DNA of 64,000 nt, from positions 62,001-126,000 of the forward strand of contig CAZOEL010000003.1 in NCBI GenBank assembly GCA_964578835.1, in the 5' to 3' direction. The DNA comes from CAZOEL01 sp964578835. GTDB taxonomy: Bacteria; Desulfobacterota; Syntrophobacteria; Syntrophobacterales; Syntrophobacteraceae. The position numbers and the translations under genes are program-made. Below the pieces are notes generated by a model. It saw only the letters and a program-made list of their open reading frames with translations, was not told the DNA's origin and made no database searches. Shown one piece after another: positions 8,953 through 18,531 of this stretch. Within the stretch, counting starts at the first letter, position 1. Each line of letters starts with the position of its first letter.

Positions 8953-11157
8953 TCAGTCCGCCAGACTGGCGAGATAAACCTGAAGGTTTATCTTTTTCTG
9001 CTTAATACCCAGTTTCTTTCGCAGGCTCTGTCTGTGAAACAGGATAGTCCGTTCTGAGGCTCCGAGGAGCTCAGCTATCTCTTTGGAGCTTCTACCCTGA
9101 CGGATAAGGTCCGAAACGCGGATCTCCGTGGGCGTTAGTCCGAGGAAAGGCGCTGAGACTCTGCGAACGAAAGGAGAAGTGATTTCTTTGAGATGGGACT
9201 CTATTATTTCGATATACAGTCTTTGATCCTCAGCCAATCGGGTTTTCCTCAGCTTTTCGATATACGGGAGAATGAGCTCTTTTACATTATCGAGAAGCGA
9301 CTCCTCGAGGTCTGTGCGATCCTCTTCTCTCTGTTTGAGAAGCGCCTTGAGAGCCGCATTCGCTTCCCTAAGGCGCTCCCCCTGGGCTTTAATCGTTTCT
9401 CCCAACCTTACTCGAGAGATAATCCCGCCTATTTGAGCCGCAAGGACCTCAAGGGCGCTTCGAACACTGCGTGAAATTTCAGTCTGCTCATGAGAGGCGA
9501 GATTAAGCAAAGCCACGACCTCGCCTTCGGAGGTAACCGGGATGGCGGCAAGCGAGCGGATCTTCTCTTTCTCCAGGATATCGCTCATTTTTAGAGTACC
9601 GGCAGATCTGGACCAGTAACCTGGTCTGCCTCGCATGGCGAATCGGGCTAGAGACGTTGCCGGTTCATGGAATGAAAGCTCTTTCACAAATTCATCCGAT
9701 AAACCATGGCAGCAAACCAAGTTGAGAGCCCCTGTCTCCTTCTCGACCAGGTAGATGCCCCCTGCGTCAAAGTCATCGAACTTAAGACTCGCTTGCAGCA
9801 GGTGCTTCATCACCTCCACCAAGCTGCCGGCTGCTCCGAGATCGAAGGCGAGATCTCTTTCAATGCGCAAAAACTCCTCAGTTTCTTTCAGAGCGGTGAT
9901 ATCCTCTGCAATTCCCACGGTTCTCACTATCTTTCCCTGCTCCCATACGGGGAAGGAGCGATCCCAGACCCAGCGTATGGACCCATCTGGACGAACGATT
10001 CGATACTCCTGCTCAAAACGAGTCTTTCCTTCATTGTGGGCCTTCCAGGCATGCAACACTCGCTCCAGGTCGTCGGAATGCACGGATTCGATCATGGAAG
10101 CGGGATGCGCATACAAACTCTCGCAACTCCTACCCCAGACCTCTTCGTACGCCGGACTGACGTAGAGGATCTCAGCGGGCGTCATAACCCAAAAGACATC
10201 GCGGATATTCTCTGCTAGCTCTCGAAATCTCTGCTCGCTTTTGCGCAGCGTTTCCTCCGTCTGCTTGAGCTCGGTGATGTCATTCAAGACCACGACGACG
10301 CCATTGATCTTACCGTCTTTACAGAGGCGCGAGGCATTGGTTGAAACGAGTCGTCTATCCCCCTCGGCGGTTGTGACCCAATATATGTTTTCAGCATTCA
10401 CTTCTCCTCGTAAGACCAGCGACGACGGAAGATCTTCAAGCTTCACCGCGCCGCCATCAAGGCAGGCATACTTTAGCTTCTTCACGAATTCATCTCTCGA
10501 AAAGTCCAAAGATGTGGCCCCGGCGGTTTTCAGCGCGGCGGCATTTGCCATGACGACTCTCAAATCCGCATCGTACTCGAGGATAGCTTGCGGGATTGCC
10601 GTAAAAACGGTCTCCAATCGGACTGTGTTCTCATGCAATGCTTCTTGAGCCAGTTTACGCTCTTCGACTTCCTTTTGTAGCTGCTCATTCGCGGCCATCA
10701 ACTCGGCAGTCCGCTCCCGAACACGGGCTTCAAGCTCATGGTTGGCCTTTTGCAATGTGGCTTCGACTTCTTTGATTCTAGCATCGAGCTCCTTCTTGTG
10801 GAGCGCCATTTCAATGCTGACGCGGAGCTCGGCGCTTTTTACCGGTTTGACGAGATAGCCATAAGGATTTGATTCCTTAGCGCGTTCAAGAATTGATGAG
10901 TCGGCATGAGCCGTTAAATAGATAACCGGAACATCTGAGAAGGAATGGATCTGCGAGGCGGCTTCTATTCCATCCATCTCACCTTTTAAATAGATATCCA
11001 TCAATATGAGATCGAAATTCGCGCGGGCGGCCTGCTCTATGGCCTCCTCTCCCGAGCTCACCACGTTCGGTATGTCCCCCCATTCAATGAGCATCTCCCG
11101 GATGGCAACCGAAAGGACAGCATCATCTTCAACAACCAGAATATGTCGATCACCCAT
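8953..11157 (-). CDS. Multi-sensor response regulator: REC-PAS-PAS-GAF with C-terminal LuxR HTH
   Basis: 734 residues. The N-terminal receiver (ILVVEDDAVLS; FDLILMDIYLKGEMDG; YLVKP) is followed by a coiled coil (about 125-175), two PAS domains (about 185-300 and 310-430), a GAF domain (about 440-590), a second coiled coil and a LuxR/FixJ helix-turn-helix (LTPTEIRVSDLIRQGRSSKE, then ELLGASERTILFHRQSLRKK) ending 15-20 residues before the C-terminus. It should bind DNA under control of phosphorylation and of PAS/GAF ligands. The ATG at 11157 has GAGGAG 9 nt upstream; the frame extends to a TTG at 11253 without such a signal. Probable partner: the adjacent hybrid kinase. Confidence 0.88.
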   Translation of the reverse strand: MGDRHILVVEDDAVLSVAIREMLIEWGDIPNVVSSGEEAIEQAARANFDLILMDIYLKGEMDGIEAASQIHSFSDVPVIYLTAHADSSILERAKESNPYGYLVKPVKSAELRVSIEMALHKKELDARIKEVEATLQKANHELEARVRERTAELMAANEQLQKEVEERKLAQEALHENTVRLETVFTAIPQAILEYDADLRVVMANAAALKTAGATSLDFSRDEFVKKLKYACLDGGAVKLEDLPSSLVLRGEVNAENIYWVTTAEGDRRLVSTNASRLCKDGKINGVVVVLNDITELKQTEETLRKSEQRFRELAENIRDVFWVMTPAEILYVSPAYEEVWGRSCESLYAHPASMIESVHSDDLERVLHAWKAHNEGKTRFEQEYRIVRPDGSIRWVWDRSFPVWEQGKIVRTVGIAEDITALKETEEFLRIERDLAFDLGAAGSLVEVMKHLLQASLKFDDFDAGGIYLVEKETGALNLVCCHGLSDEFVKELSFHEPATSLARFAMRGRPGYWSRSAGTLKMSDILEKEKIRSLAAIPVTSEGEVVALLNLASHEQTEISRSVRSALEVLAAQIGGIISRVRLGETIKAQGERLREANAALKALLKQREEDRTDLEESLLDNVKELILPYIEKLRKTRLAEDQRLYIEIIESHLKEITSPFVRRVSAPFLGLTPTEIRVSDLIRQGRSSKEIAELLGASERTILFHRQSLRKKLGIKQKKINLQVYLASLAD

Positions 11158-11420
11158 CAATATTAGCTCCTCAAACCAGCGCCAATCCCCGTCGACCATT
11201 AAACCGCAGTCAAGAGCATGTTCTCTGGCGCCTTCTCTCGAATCCAACTGCAACCGCTACCTCGCACTCCCTTGAGCCCCGATTTCAGCTTGCCTTCACA
11301 GCGCGCTTACCGTTATCTTTACTCGATTTGCTCTTTCGAAGTCATCTTCTGGAGCTTGGCGAGGACTTCCCGTATCCATAGCGGGGCTGATTGTTAATAG
11401 AAGTACAGAGAGAGCTCATT

Positions 11421-11789
11421 ATGCCGATATATGAGTATAGATGCAACAAGTGCGGTAAGAAGACGGAGTTCATCACCTTTCGAATATCTGAAGCGGTTTC
11501 GCCGGTGTGCAGGCATTGCGGGAGCGAAACGATGGAGCGCGCTCCATCGAGGGTTCGGGTGCGCCTATCCGAAGAGACCCGGCTCGAGCGGCTTGCCGAT
11601 CCTTCCCGTCTCGGCGGGCTCGATGAAAACGATCCCAAGAGTATGGCGCGCTGGATGAAGCAGATGAGCCATGAAATGGGTGAGGACCTCGGGGGCGAAG
11701 ACGTTGATTCCATGATCGAAGAGGCCATGGAGGAAGAATCGAAAGGCGGCCTGTCAGCCGGCGAGGGCGGCGCAGATGAAGAGCTTTGA
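11421..11789 (+). CDS. FmdB-type zinc ribbon protein
   Basis: 122 residues. The N-terminal 40 residues (MPIYEYRCNKCGKKTEFI, then PVCRHCGSETMER) are the FmdB/CxxC_CXXC_SSSS zinc ribbon with two CxxC pairs. The rest is an acidic tail that could be disordered (SMIEEAMEEESKGG). Family members are small regulatory or accessory proteins of uncertain job; the name comes from a regulator of formamidase in Methylophilus. The start was moved to the MPIYEY methionine. It overlaps the next gene by 14 bp, so the two are co-translated; no functional link to pseudouridine synthesis is known to me. Confidence 0.85.
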   Translation: MPIYEYRCNKCGKKTEFITFRISEAVSPVCRHCGSETMERAPSRVRVRLSEETRLERLADPSRLGGLDENDPKSMARWMKQMSHEMGEDLGGEDVDSMIEEAMEEESKGGLSAGEGGADEEL

Positions 11790-12711
11790 AAGAAAGGGAG
11801 CAGGGCGCTTCGATCTTCTCCAGTCATCTTTCCTCGCCTGGTCGGTGGATATTTCAGCTGCGGGCGCACCACTCTCGGAGCATATTGCGGGAGAGCTCCT
11901 CATCTCTCCGGAGGAGGCTTCCGACCTGATCGATTTTGGCTCCGTTCAGATCCAGGGGCGGGCTGAGCGAAACCCTTCGCGGAGTCTTGCCGGAGGAGAG
12001 CAAGTTCGAGTTTATTGGCCGCGGCATGGAACCAGGCGCTTTTACGAAATCGATTCGAGCCGCATACTCTATAGGGACCGTTACCTCATAGCCTACGATA
12101 AAGAAGCAGGGACGCCAAGTCAGCAAACGCCTTCCGACGCTTACAACAACCTTTTTGCCGCTCTCCAGCGATACATTGAGAAGGAAGGCTCAAAAGAGCC
12201 ATATGTAGCCATACACCATCGCCTCGACCAGGAGACAAGCGGGGTGATGGTCTTTGCTCTCGAAAAATCCGCTAATCGCCGCCTGGGGAGCGCTTTTGAG
12301 AACCGCCGGGTCGTGAAGGATTATCTGGCCTGGGTGGATGGAAGCCCTGGAAGAGAATCTTGGGTATCCAACGAAGATATCGGGAGGAACGGCGGGCGAT
12401 ATTGCGTTGTGAGCCGCGGAGAGGGAAAGCCCGCTGAGACAGTCTTTCGCGTCATCCATCGGGAAGGGGATCGCGCTCTCGTTTGGGCGCGTCCGAAGAC
12501 TGGCAGAACTCACCAGATCCGGCTCCACCTATCTGCCGCCGGCTGCCCTGTCGCCGGAGACAAGCTTTATGGGAAAACCTCTTCAACAAGACTGTTTCTG
12601 CATGCTTACCGCATCAAACTCCCGCACCCCGTGGAGGGCTCCGAGCTCATCATCACGACGCCTACGCCTTCCGATTGGCTCCTTCCCCACTCTGTAGCCA
12701 TTCCAGATTGA
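11776..12711 (+). CDS. RluA-family RNA pseudouridine synthase
   Basis: 311 residues. An N-terminal S4-like region (about 25-75) precedes the RluA catalytic domain. The signature HHRLDQETSGVMVFAL near residue 148 carries the catalytic Asp; RPKTGRTHQIRLHLSAAGCP and GDKLYG are the conserved C-terminal motifs. It converts specific uridines in rRNA or tRNA to pseudouridine; which site cannot be told from sequence. Overlaps fmdB-like 5' by 14 bp and, at its 3' end, the convergent GTPase gene by 50 bp (12662-12711), so both C-termini are encoded by the same DNA on opposite strands. Confidence 0.88.
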   Translation: MKSFERKGAGRFDLLQSSFLAWSVDISAAGAPLSEHIAGELLISPEEASDLIDFGSVQIQGRAERNPSRSLAGGEQVRVYWPRHGTRRFYEIDSSRILYRDRYLIAYDKEAGTPSQQTPSDAYNNLFAALQRYIEKEGSKEPYVAIHHRLDQETSGVMVFALEKSANRRLGSAFENRRVVKDYLAWVDGSPGRESWVSNEDIGRNGGRYCVVSRGEGKPAETVFRVIHREGDRALVWARPKTGRTHQIRLHLSAAGCPVAGDKLYGKTSSTRLFLHAYRIKLPHPVEGSELIITTPTPSDWLLPHSVAIPD

Positions 12712-14938
12712 TGGCGCAACGCAGGTCTGAGAGCTCCTCGGCTATCAATCGAGTGCTGGCTTCTGTGCGCAAGAGAGCTTCAAGCATCTCTTGCCTTCCC
12801 TCCCCTTCCACCTCGCTTCTTTCTATCAAAGAGGCAAAGTCGATCCACGCAGTTTCGGCCCTTGCTCTGAATTCTTCGAGAAGCCGCCCGGCGCCTTCAT
12901 CGATTAGCCGGTGGAGGTGCTCGGATTTGAACTTATCCCGGTAACTTCTGAAGGCGAAGGCAAGCTCGGAGGCGGCTTCGGATTTGAGCAGGCTTACCAC
13001 CTCTCGGAGAGTCTCGTTTTCCTGATTTTCACGCATCAAGAAATCCTTCGTCTTGCCCACCCTCGAAGTGAGCCCCATGAAAAACCGAGTGAACCTTCCC
13101 AGGCCAAATTTTAGGAGAAGGACGCCTCTGCCCACGGCGCCCTGATCTATGAAGGCGCTGAAAGTAGGAGGCGCGTTAGCCTCCGGGAAAGACCATCGGC
13201 AATCGGGAATATCTGAAACGATTCCCAGGTCGATCTGAAATTGGGACATCTCGCGCCTGTACTCATCCAGCGCAGAGGAAAAGAGCGCCCAAAAAGAATG
13301 GGAGGCGCTCGCAAGCTGCTCTTGAAGGGAAGCTTCGAGATTCTTTGCAAACTCGATTACCCTCAGGTTCACTTTTTCCACTATAAAGCGCGACTGAGAT
13401 TGCCTAAAGTCGAGATAAAAGTGGTGAAGCTGACGCAGCAAATGGCGCAAATCAGAAAGGTTCTTATGGTATTGCGCATCAATCGGGTAATGCTCCACCA
13501 TTGCAAGAGATTCTTTTACAATGGCGCCCTCTTCCGGATGGAAGTAACGATCCGTCGCTTCATCGGATTCCTTCTTTAGAGAATCGTTCAATCCGGCGAT
13601 AGCGCTCTCGAGCGTCGCAAAGGTCCCCTGAAGGACTTTCTGCTTCTTCTTGAGCTGACCGGCGCATTTCTTCAGGCTGCCGAGGCTCTGGGAGGTCAAG
13701 CTCTTCTGCGCAGCGATCGTATCCAGAATCCCGGAAGCAACAATGCCGAGGCGGCCAAGTCCGCTTCCGAAGAGCACTCTGGCCCTCTGCTCCGTGATCC
13801 TGCGGCTCACCCTTTCCTTGAACCCTACAAAGCCATCGCCTGTAAAGTCGGCAAGAGATTTCTCCTCACGCCAGAAATTGAAGCGGCGGCGTTCCCGCTC
13901 TGAGGCAACGTCGCCCAATTGCTCGATAAGATGGTAAAGGCTGGAGAAGGAAAAAAGCTGAGGGTCGGGAACGATCCATTCGAGCTCCTTTCGCACTCTT
14001 TCCACAGCGCTATTGAGCTCATCCAGATGGGAATGAGCATCCAGGTCCAGATTCAAAACAAAAAATGTCTGCGGGAACATTCTCAAGGTCTTAATAAAAT
14101 CGAGCAGCTTGAAGTCGGCTTCTCTGAGACCCGTTCGGCTGGCAATCACATAAAGAATGAAATTGCTCTTGAGGAGGTATTGCTGGAGCAGAGCATAATG
14201 AAGCGGATTAGGCGAATCGCTCCCCTGGCAGTCGGCCAGCTCAACTTTCGATCCAAGCCAGGGCGCAGGCCAGCGCAGCTCCATATCCCTCACATAAACC
14301 GCCTGACTCTCATTGCCGACGAAACGCTGATGTCCCCCAATCGTGCGTTCGTCGAAAGTCAAACGGTTTATCGTTTCTCCCATGGCGGCGTGTATGCCGT
14401 TATAGCCCTCGAGGTAACCGTTCAAAAGGAGAAAGCTCGGATCGATGGCGCCTCCGTTCCTCGTCTTCTCAGCGCGCGCCTGATCGAGCCGCACCCGCAG
14501 CAAATCCCGGTCTCGAGCCTTCTCGATATCCAGTGCGCCGCTTTCATCGAAATCCTCAGAGCAGATCGGAAGCAATCTCAAAGTGGAATTGAGCTCATCA
14601 TGAACCTGTGACCAACTCTTCAGCTCGACCCATCCCCCGGGCTCGCCTTCCGTAAGCACTCGCGTGACAAAGGCCGTTATGATCCCCGCGCCCCGCTTCA
14701 GGAGATCCTTGCCCAACAATGTGTTGACCAAGGTGCTTTTCCCCGACTTGACAGACCCGACAACGGCAACGCGCAGAAGACTATCGCCCAGGGATGTCTC
14801 CACTATCCCCAGATGTTCGCGCCAGCGGGAAGCCGTGGGATTATCCACAAGCCCCAGACTCGTCAATTCCAGAATCGTCTCCTCAAGGGCTACGACACGG
14901 CGTCTGATTTTTTGCTTGAAGTGAAGGTAATCGTCCAT
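12662..14938 (-). CDS. Dynamin-like GTPase family protein
   Basis: 758 residues. A dynamin-type GTPase domain lies near residues 45-330: P-loop VVGSVKSGKSTLVNTLLG, a G2 region after GAGIITAFVTRV, G3 DCQG, and G4 as NLDLD where Thr/Asn-Lys-x-Asp is usual. The remaining 430 residues are helical with long charged coiled coils (KKCAGQLKKKQKVL; LRSYRDKFKSEHL type) and a hydrophobic patch (GRGVLLLKFGLGRFTRFFMG) that could be a membrane paddle. Bacterial dynamin-like proteins remodel or repair membranes; nothing here shows which process. The ATG at 14938 was preferred over a TTG at 14980. Long and solitary, without the paired second DLP gene seen in some genomes. Confidence 0.75.
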   Translation of the reverse strand: MDDYLHFKQKIRRRVVALEETILELTSLGLVDNPTASRWREHLGIVETSLGDSLLRVAVVGSVKSGKSTLVNTLLGKDLLKRGAGIITAFVTRVLTEGEPGGWVELKSWSQVHDELNSTLRLLPICSEDFDESGALDIEKARDRDLLRVRLDQARAEKTRNGGAIDPSFLLLNGYLEGYNGIHAAMGETINRLTFDERTIGGHQRFVGNESQAVYVRDMELRWPAPWLGSKVELADCQGSDSPNPLHYALLQQYLLKSNFILYVIASRTGLREADFKLLDFIKTLRMFPQTFFVLNLDLDAHSHLDELNSAVERVRKELEWIVPDPQLFSFSSLYHLIEQLGDVASERERRRFNFWREEKSLADFTGDGFVGFKERVSRRITEQRARVLFGSGLGRLGIVASGILDTIAAQKSLTSQSLGSLKKCAGQLKKKQKVLQGTFATLESAIAGLNDSLKKESDEATDRYFHPEEGAIVKESLAMVEHYPIDAQYHKNLSDLRHLLRQLHHFYLDFRQSQSRFIVEKVNLRVIEFAKNLEASLQEQLASASHSFWALFSSALDEYRREMSQFQIDLGIVSDIPDCRWSFPEANAPPTFSAFIDQGAVGRGVLLLKFGLGRFTRFFMGLTSRVGKTKDFLMRENQENETLREVVSLLKSEAASELAFAFRSYRDKFKSEHLHRLIDEGAGRLLEEFRARAETAWIDFASLIERSEVEGEGRQEMLEALLRTEASTRLIAEELSDLRCAINLEWLQSGEGANRKA

Positions 14939-15137
14939 TCCTATTCGTTGTTCCAAACAGCTCCAGGAAGTTGAAATCAATACCGCATTGACTCATCGCT
15001 TCTATCGAATGTATAATCAACGGTTTTTCGGGGGAGATGCTTAAAAAGAGTCGTCATTCCCCACGCATATTTGTGCTGTTTGTTCCCTTTAAGCATAAAA
15101 CCGTGTGAACATAAAGAGAAATAAAGGAGTGAACAAC

Positions 15138-16316
15138 ATGAGCAAGGTCCTGATAATCGGCGCCGGGGGAGTTGGAGGAGTGGTCGCCCACAAGTGCGCT
15201 CAAGCGCCGGAGGTTTTCTCGGAGATCGTTCTCGCAAGCAGAACCATAGCAAAATGCGAGAAGATTAGAGATGAGCTCCCGAGACCCATTGAAATAGCGC
15301 AAGTCGACGCAGACAACACAGCGGAATTGGCCTCTCTTATCCGAAGGGTAAACCCGGACCTGGTTGTCAATGTGGCGCTTCCCTATCAGGATCTCACAAT
15401 CATGGACGCTTGCCTCGAGACCGGCGTCGACTATCTCGATACGGCAAACTACGAGCCTCGAGATGAGGCCAAATTCTGCTACAAATGGCAATGGGATTAT
15501 CAGGAGCGCTTCAAAGAAAAAGGGTTGATGGCTCTCCTCGGTTGCGGCTTCGATCCCGGCGTCACCAACATTTTCTGCGCTCATGCGCTGAAGCATCACT
15601 TCGATGAAATCCATTACATCGACATTATGGACTGCAACGCAGGCTCACACGGACACCCTTTCGCGACCAACTTCAACCCCGAGATCAACATCCGTGAAGT
15701 GACAGCCCGTGGGAAGTACTATGAAGGCGGGCAATGGGTGGAAACCGAACCGATGGAGATCCACAGGACCTTCGATTTCCCTCAAATCGGTCCGAAGGAA
15801 ATGTATCTCATGTACCATGAGGAATTGGAGTCTTTGGCAAAAAATATTCCCGGCGTGAAGCGCATGAGATTCTGGATGACCTTCTCCCAGGAATATTTGA
15901 CCCACCTCAGAGTCCTGCAAAACGTGGGCATGACGAGAATCGATCCGGTTTCTTTCCAGGGCTGCGAAATCATCCCTCTGCAATTCCTCAAGGCCCTGCT
16001 TCCGGAGCCCTCTTCTCTAGGCGAGAACTACAGCGGAAAGACCAATATCGGCTGCATGATTGAAGGAATAAAGGACGGCAAGCCCCGCAAATACTACATT
16101 TACAACGTCTGCGATCATGCCGAAGCTTACAGGGAAGTAAAAGCCCAGGCGATCTCCTACACCACCGGCGTTCCGGCTATGATAGGGGCAATGATGATGC
16201 TCACCGGCGTGTGGAAAGGCGCGGGCGTTTTCAATGTGGAAGAGCTCGATCCGGATCCGTTCATGGAAAAGCTCACAAAACACGGCCTTCCATGGGTCGA
16301 GGAACTCCTCGATTAA
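15138..16316 (+). CDS. Carboxynorspermidine synthase (dehydrogenase), saccharopine dehydrogenase family
   Basis: 392 residues. N-terminal Rossmann fold (KVLIIGAGGVGGVVAHKCAQ) and the family motifs NVALPYQDLTIMDAC, YLDTANYEP, LLGCGFDPGVTNIF and DCNAGSHGHPFATNFNPEI, which mark the carboxynorspermidine/carboxyspermidine branch rather than lysine-forming saccharopine dehydrogenase. It condenses L-aspartate semialdehyde with diaminopropane or putrescine and reduces the imine with NADPH. AAAGGAGTG lies 7 nt before the ATG at 15138. The next gene, 70 bp downstream, encodes the matching decarboxylase, which makes the assignment firm. Confidence 0.92.
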   Translation: MSKVLIIGAGGVGGVVAHKCAQAPEVFSEIVLASRTIAKCEKIRDELPRPIEIAQVDADNTAELASLIRRVNPDLVVNVALPYQDLTIMDACLETGVDYLDTANYEPRDEAKFCYKWQWDYQERFKEKGLMALLGCGFDPGVTNIFCAHALKHHFDEIHYIDIMDCNAGSHGHPFATNFNPEINIREVTARGKYYEGGQWVETEPMEIHRTFDFPQIGPKEMYLMYHEELESLAKNIPGVKRMRFWMTFSQEYLTHLRVLQNVGMTRIDPVSFQGCEIIPLQFLKALLPEPSSLGENYSGKTNIGCMIEGIKDGKPRKYYIYNVCDHAEAYREVKAQAISYTTGVPAMIGAMMMLTGVWKGAGVFNVEELDPDPFMEKLTKHGLPWVEELLD

Positions 16317-16386
16317 TGGCGAAGAACGGCCAGAAGAGCGCTTGAGAGAATAAGACAAGGTCTTTGGGAAAGTAGGTTGGAAAGAG

Positions 16387-17517
16387 ATGAGTATCGATGT
16401 GAAGAGCGTGCCGACTCCTTGTTACATTGTCGATGAATCCCTTCTGGAGCAGAACCTTGACATACTGGATTCCGTTCAGCAGAGGACCGGCTGCAAGATC
16501 CTCATGGCGCTCAAAGGCTTCGCCATGTTCAGCGTTTTTCCGCTGATAAGAAGGCGTCTCCACGGAACCTCAGCGAGCTCTATAGACGAGGCGCGCCTTG
16601 GCTGCGAGGAATTCGGCAGGGATGTGCACGTGTTCGCGCCCGCCTACCGGGAGTCTGAGATTGAAGAGCTCCTCGGCTACTGCAACCACATCATCTTCAA
16701 CTCCTTCTCTCAAGCAAAGCGTTTCAAGCGCCAGGCGCTTGCGCGCGGAGTGAAATGCGGCATCCGGGTCAACCCCGAGCATTCGGAAGTGAAAGTCCCC
16801 ATCTACGATCCCTGCGGACCGGGCTCGAGGCTCGGCGTAACGCGCGAGAACTTCATACCCGAGCATCTCGACGGGATCTCCGGACTTCACTTCCACAATC
16901 TCTGCGAGCTGAACGCAGATTCGCTGGCGCGGACCCTGCCGGCCTTCGAAGAAAGATTCGGCGAATTCCTAGAACAAATGGAATGGGTGAACTTTGGGGG
17001 AGGACATCACATCACCAGGAAAGACTATGATGTGAATCTTCTTTGCGATCTCATCAACGATTTCAAACGGCGCTACCCGCTCGATGTTTACCTGGAGCCC
17101 GGGGAGGCCATTGCGCTGAATACGGGCGTCTTGGTCGCCTCCGTGCTGGATATCGTGCAAAACAAAATGGAGATCGCAATCCTTGACACATCCGCCGCTG
17201 CGCATATGCCCGACGTGCTCGAGATGCCCTATAGACCGGAAATCGTCGGAGCCGGTAAACCGGGTGAACACCCCTTTGCCTACAGGCTGGGCGGAATGAC
17301 CTGCCTGGCTGGAGACGTCATAGGAGACTACTCTTTTCCCGAACCGCTCGAAGTGGGGTCAAAGCTGATATTCCTCGATATGGCTCATTACACCATGGTG
17401 AAAAACAATACCTTCAACGGAATGCGCCTGCCCTCCATCGCCGTGAAGGGCCTGGACAAGAAGATTCGCATCGTCCGAGAATTCGGCTATGAGGACTACC
17501 GCGGCAGACTCTCATGA
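16387..17517 (+). CDS. nspC: Carboxynorspermidine decarboxylase
   Basis: 376-residue PLP-dependent fold-III decarboxylase that converts carboxynorspermidine (or carboxyspermidine) to norspermidine (or spermidine). Visible: VPTPCYIVDE at the N-terminus, the PLP lysine in ILMALKGFAMFSVFPL (near residue 41), the glycine-rich phosphate loop WVNFGGGHHIT, LEPGEAIALNTG, DTSAAAHMPDVLEMPYRP and the cysteine motif GMTCLAGDVIGDY. GGAAAGAG precedes the ATG. With the preceding dehydrogenase it gives a complete S-adenosylmethionine-independent route to a triamine. Confidence 0.93.
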   Translation: MSIDVKSVPTPCYIVDESLLEQNLDILDSVQQRTGCKILMALKGFAMFSVFPLIRRRLHGTSASSIDEARLGCEEFGRDVHVFAPAYRESEIEELLGYCNHIIFNSFSQAKRFKRQALARGVKCGIRVNPEHSEVKVPIYDPCGPGSRLGVTRENFIPEHLDGISGLHFHNLCELNADSLARTLPAFEERFGEFLEQMEWVNFGGGHHITRKDYDVNLLCDLINDFKRRYPLDVYLEPGEAIALNTGVLVASVLDIVQNKMEIAILDTSAAAHMPDVLEMPYRPEIVGAGKPGEHPFAYRLGGMTCLAGDVIGDYSFPEPLEVGSKLIFLDMAHYTMVKNNTFNGMRLPSIAVKGLDKKIRIVREFGYEDYRGRLS

Positions 17518-17530
17518 TTAAGCCGTGGTC

Positions 17531-18478
17531 TCATCCGCTTTGGGTGCGGCTTTTCATGCCCTGTTCAATCCGCCTGAGAACCTCATCTTTTCTATCCGCA
17601 GCAACCCAATGAAATTCCGGATCGCCTCGAAACCAGGTCGCCTGTCTCTTGGCGTAGCGCCTGGTTTCCCGCTGTATCTCCTGAACGGCCTCATCGAGCG
17701 GGCAGGCTTCGAGCAGATGACGCGCCAACTGCCTGTAGCCAAGGGATTGCATCGATTTGAGCTCCGGACCGTACCCCAGGCCAATCAAGCTTCGCACTTC
17801 ATCGAGAAAGCCCTGCTCCATCATGGCGCGCACGCGGCGGTTGATTCTCTCATATAGCTCTTCCCGCTCCCGATAGAGAAAGATCTTGATGCTCCTGTAA
17901 AGCGCGCGTTCGAACCCATGTTCCTCCTGCTGCTTCGAGAGAGGCATTCCGGTGGCCCGCCAGACTTCGAGGGCGCGAAGGATGCGCTGACGATCATTGG
18001 GATGTATCCGCTCGCCTAGAACCGAATCTACTCGCATCAATTCCGCATGCATCGCCGCCAGGCCTCTTTCTTTTTCCTCACGAAGCAATTCTTCGCGCAT
18101 TCTCGGATCGCCGGCAGGACCCGAGCAGATGCCTTTGGTCAAAACCTTCATGTAGAGCCCTGTTCCGCCAACCACCAACGGCGTTTTGCTCTTCTCGTGA
18201 AGCCCGTCTATGACCGGGCCGGCAAGCTCCAAATACCGTGCGGCATCGAAGGGCTCATCCGGATATGCGATATCGATGAGATGGTGTCTTATCGCGGCGC
18301 GCTCTTCCGAGGTCGGCTTGGCCGTTCCTATATCCATTAGCCTATAGATCTGCATGGAGTCGGCGTTAATGATCTCAGCGCCGAGAACGTCCGCAATCTC
18401 CAGGCTCAAGGAGGTCTTTCCGACTCCCGTGGGCCCTGCGAGGAGAATAAGGAGAGGCGATCCTTGTTCGACTATCAT
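17531..18478 (-). CDS. miaA: tRNA dimethylallyltransferase
   Basis: 315 residues. MiaA adds a dimethylallyl group to N6 of A37 in tRNAs reading UNN codons. Visible: the P-loop LAGPTGVGKTSLSLEIA, INADSMQIYRLMDIGTAKP, HHLIDIAYPDEPFDAARY, VVGGTGLYMK and the C-terminal RYAKRQATWFRGDPEFHW. Start chosen at 18478 (GGAAAG about 9 nt upstream) rather than the longer frame from a TTG at 18520; an ATG at 18484 is also possible. It lies directly downstream of mutL on the same strand, the common mutL-miaA order, and is probably co-transcribed. Confidence 0.94.
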   Translation of the reverse strand: MIVEQGSPLLILLAGPTGVGKTSLSLEIADVLGAEIINADSMQIYRLMDIGTAKPTSEERAAIRHHLIDIAYPDEPFDAARYLELAGPVIDGLHEKSKTPLVVGGTGLYMKVLTKGICSGPAGDPRMREELLREEKERGLAAMHAELMRVDSVLGERIHPNDRQRILRALEVWRATGMPLSKQQEEHGFERALYRSIKIFLYREREELYERINRRVRAMMEQGFLDEVRSLIGLGYGPELKSMQSLGYRQLARHLLEACPLDEAVQEIQRETRRYAKRQATWFRGDPEFHWVAADRKDEVLRRIEQGMKSRTQSG

Positions 18479-18531
18479 GCGCATGACTTTCCAGATGCAA
18501 CGGGACAAAAGAATTGACAATCACACATCCA

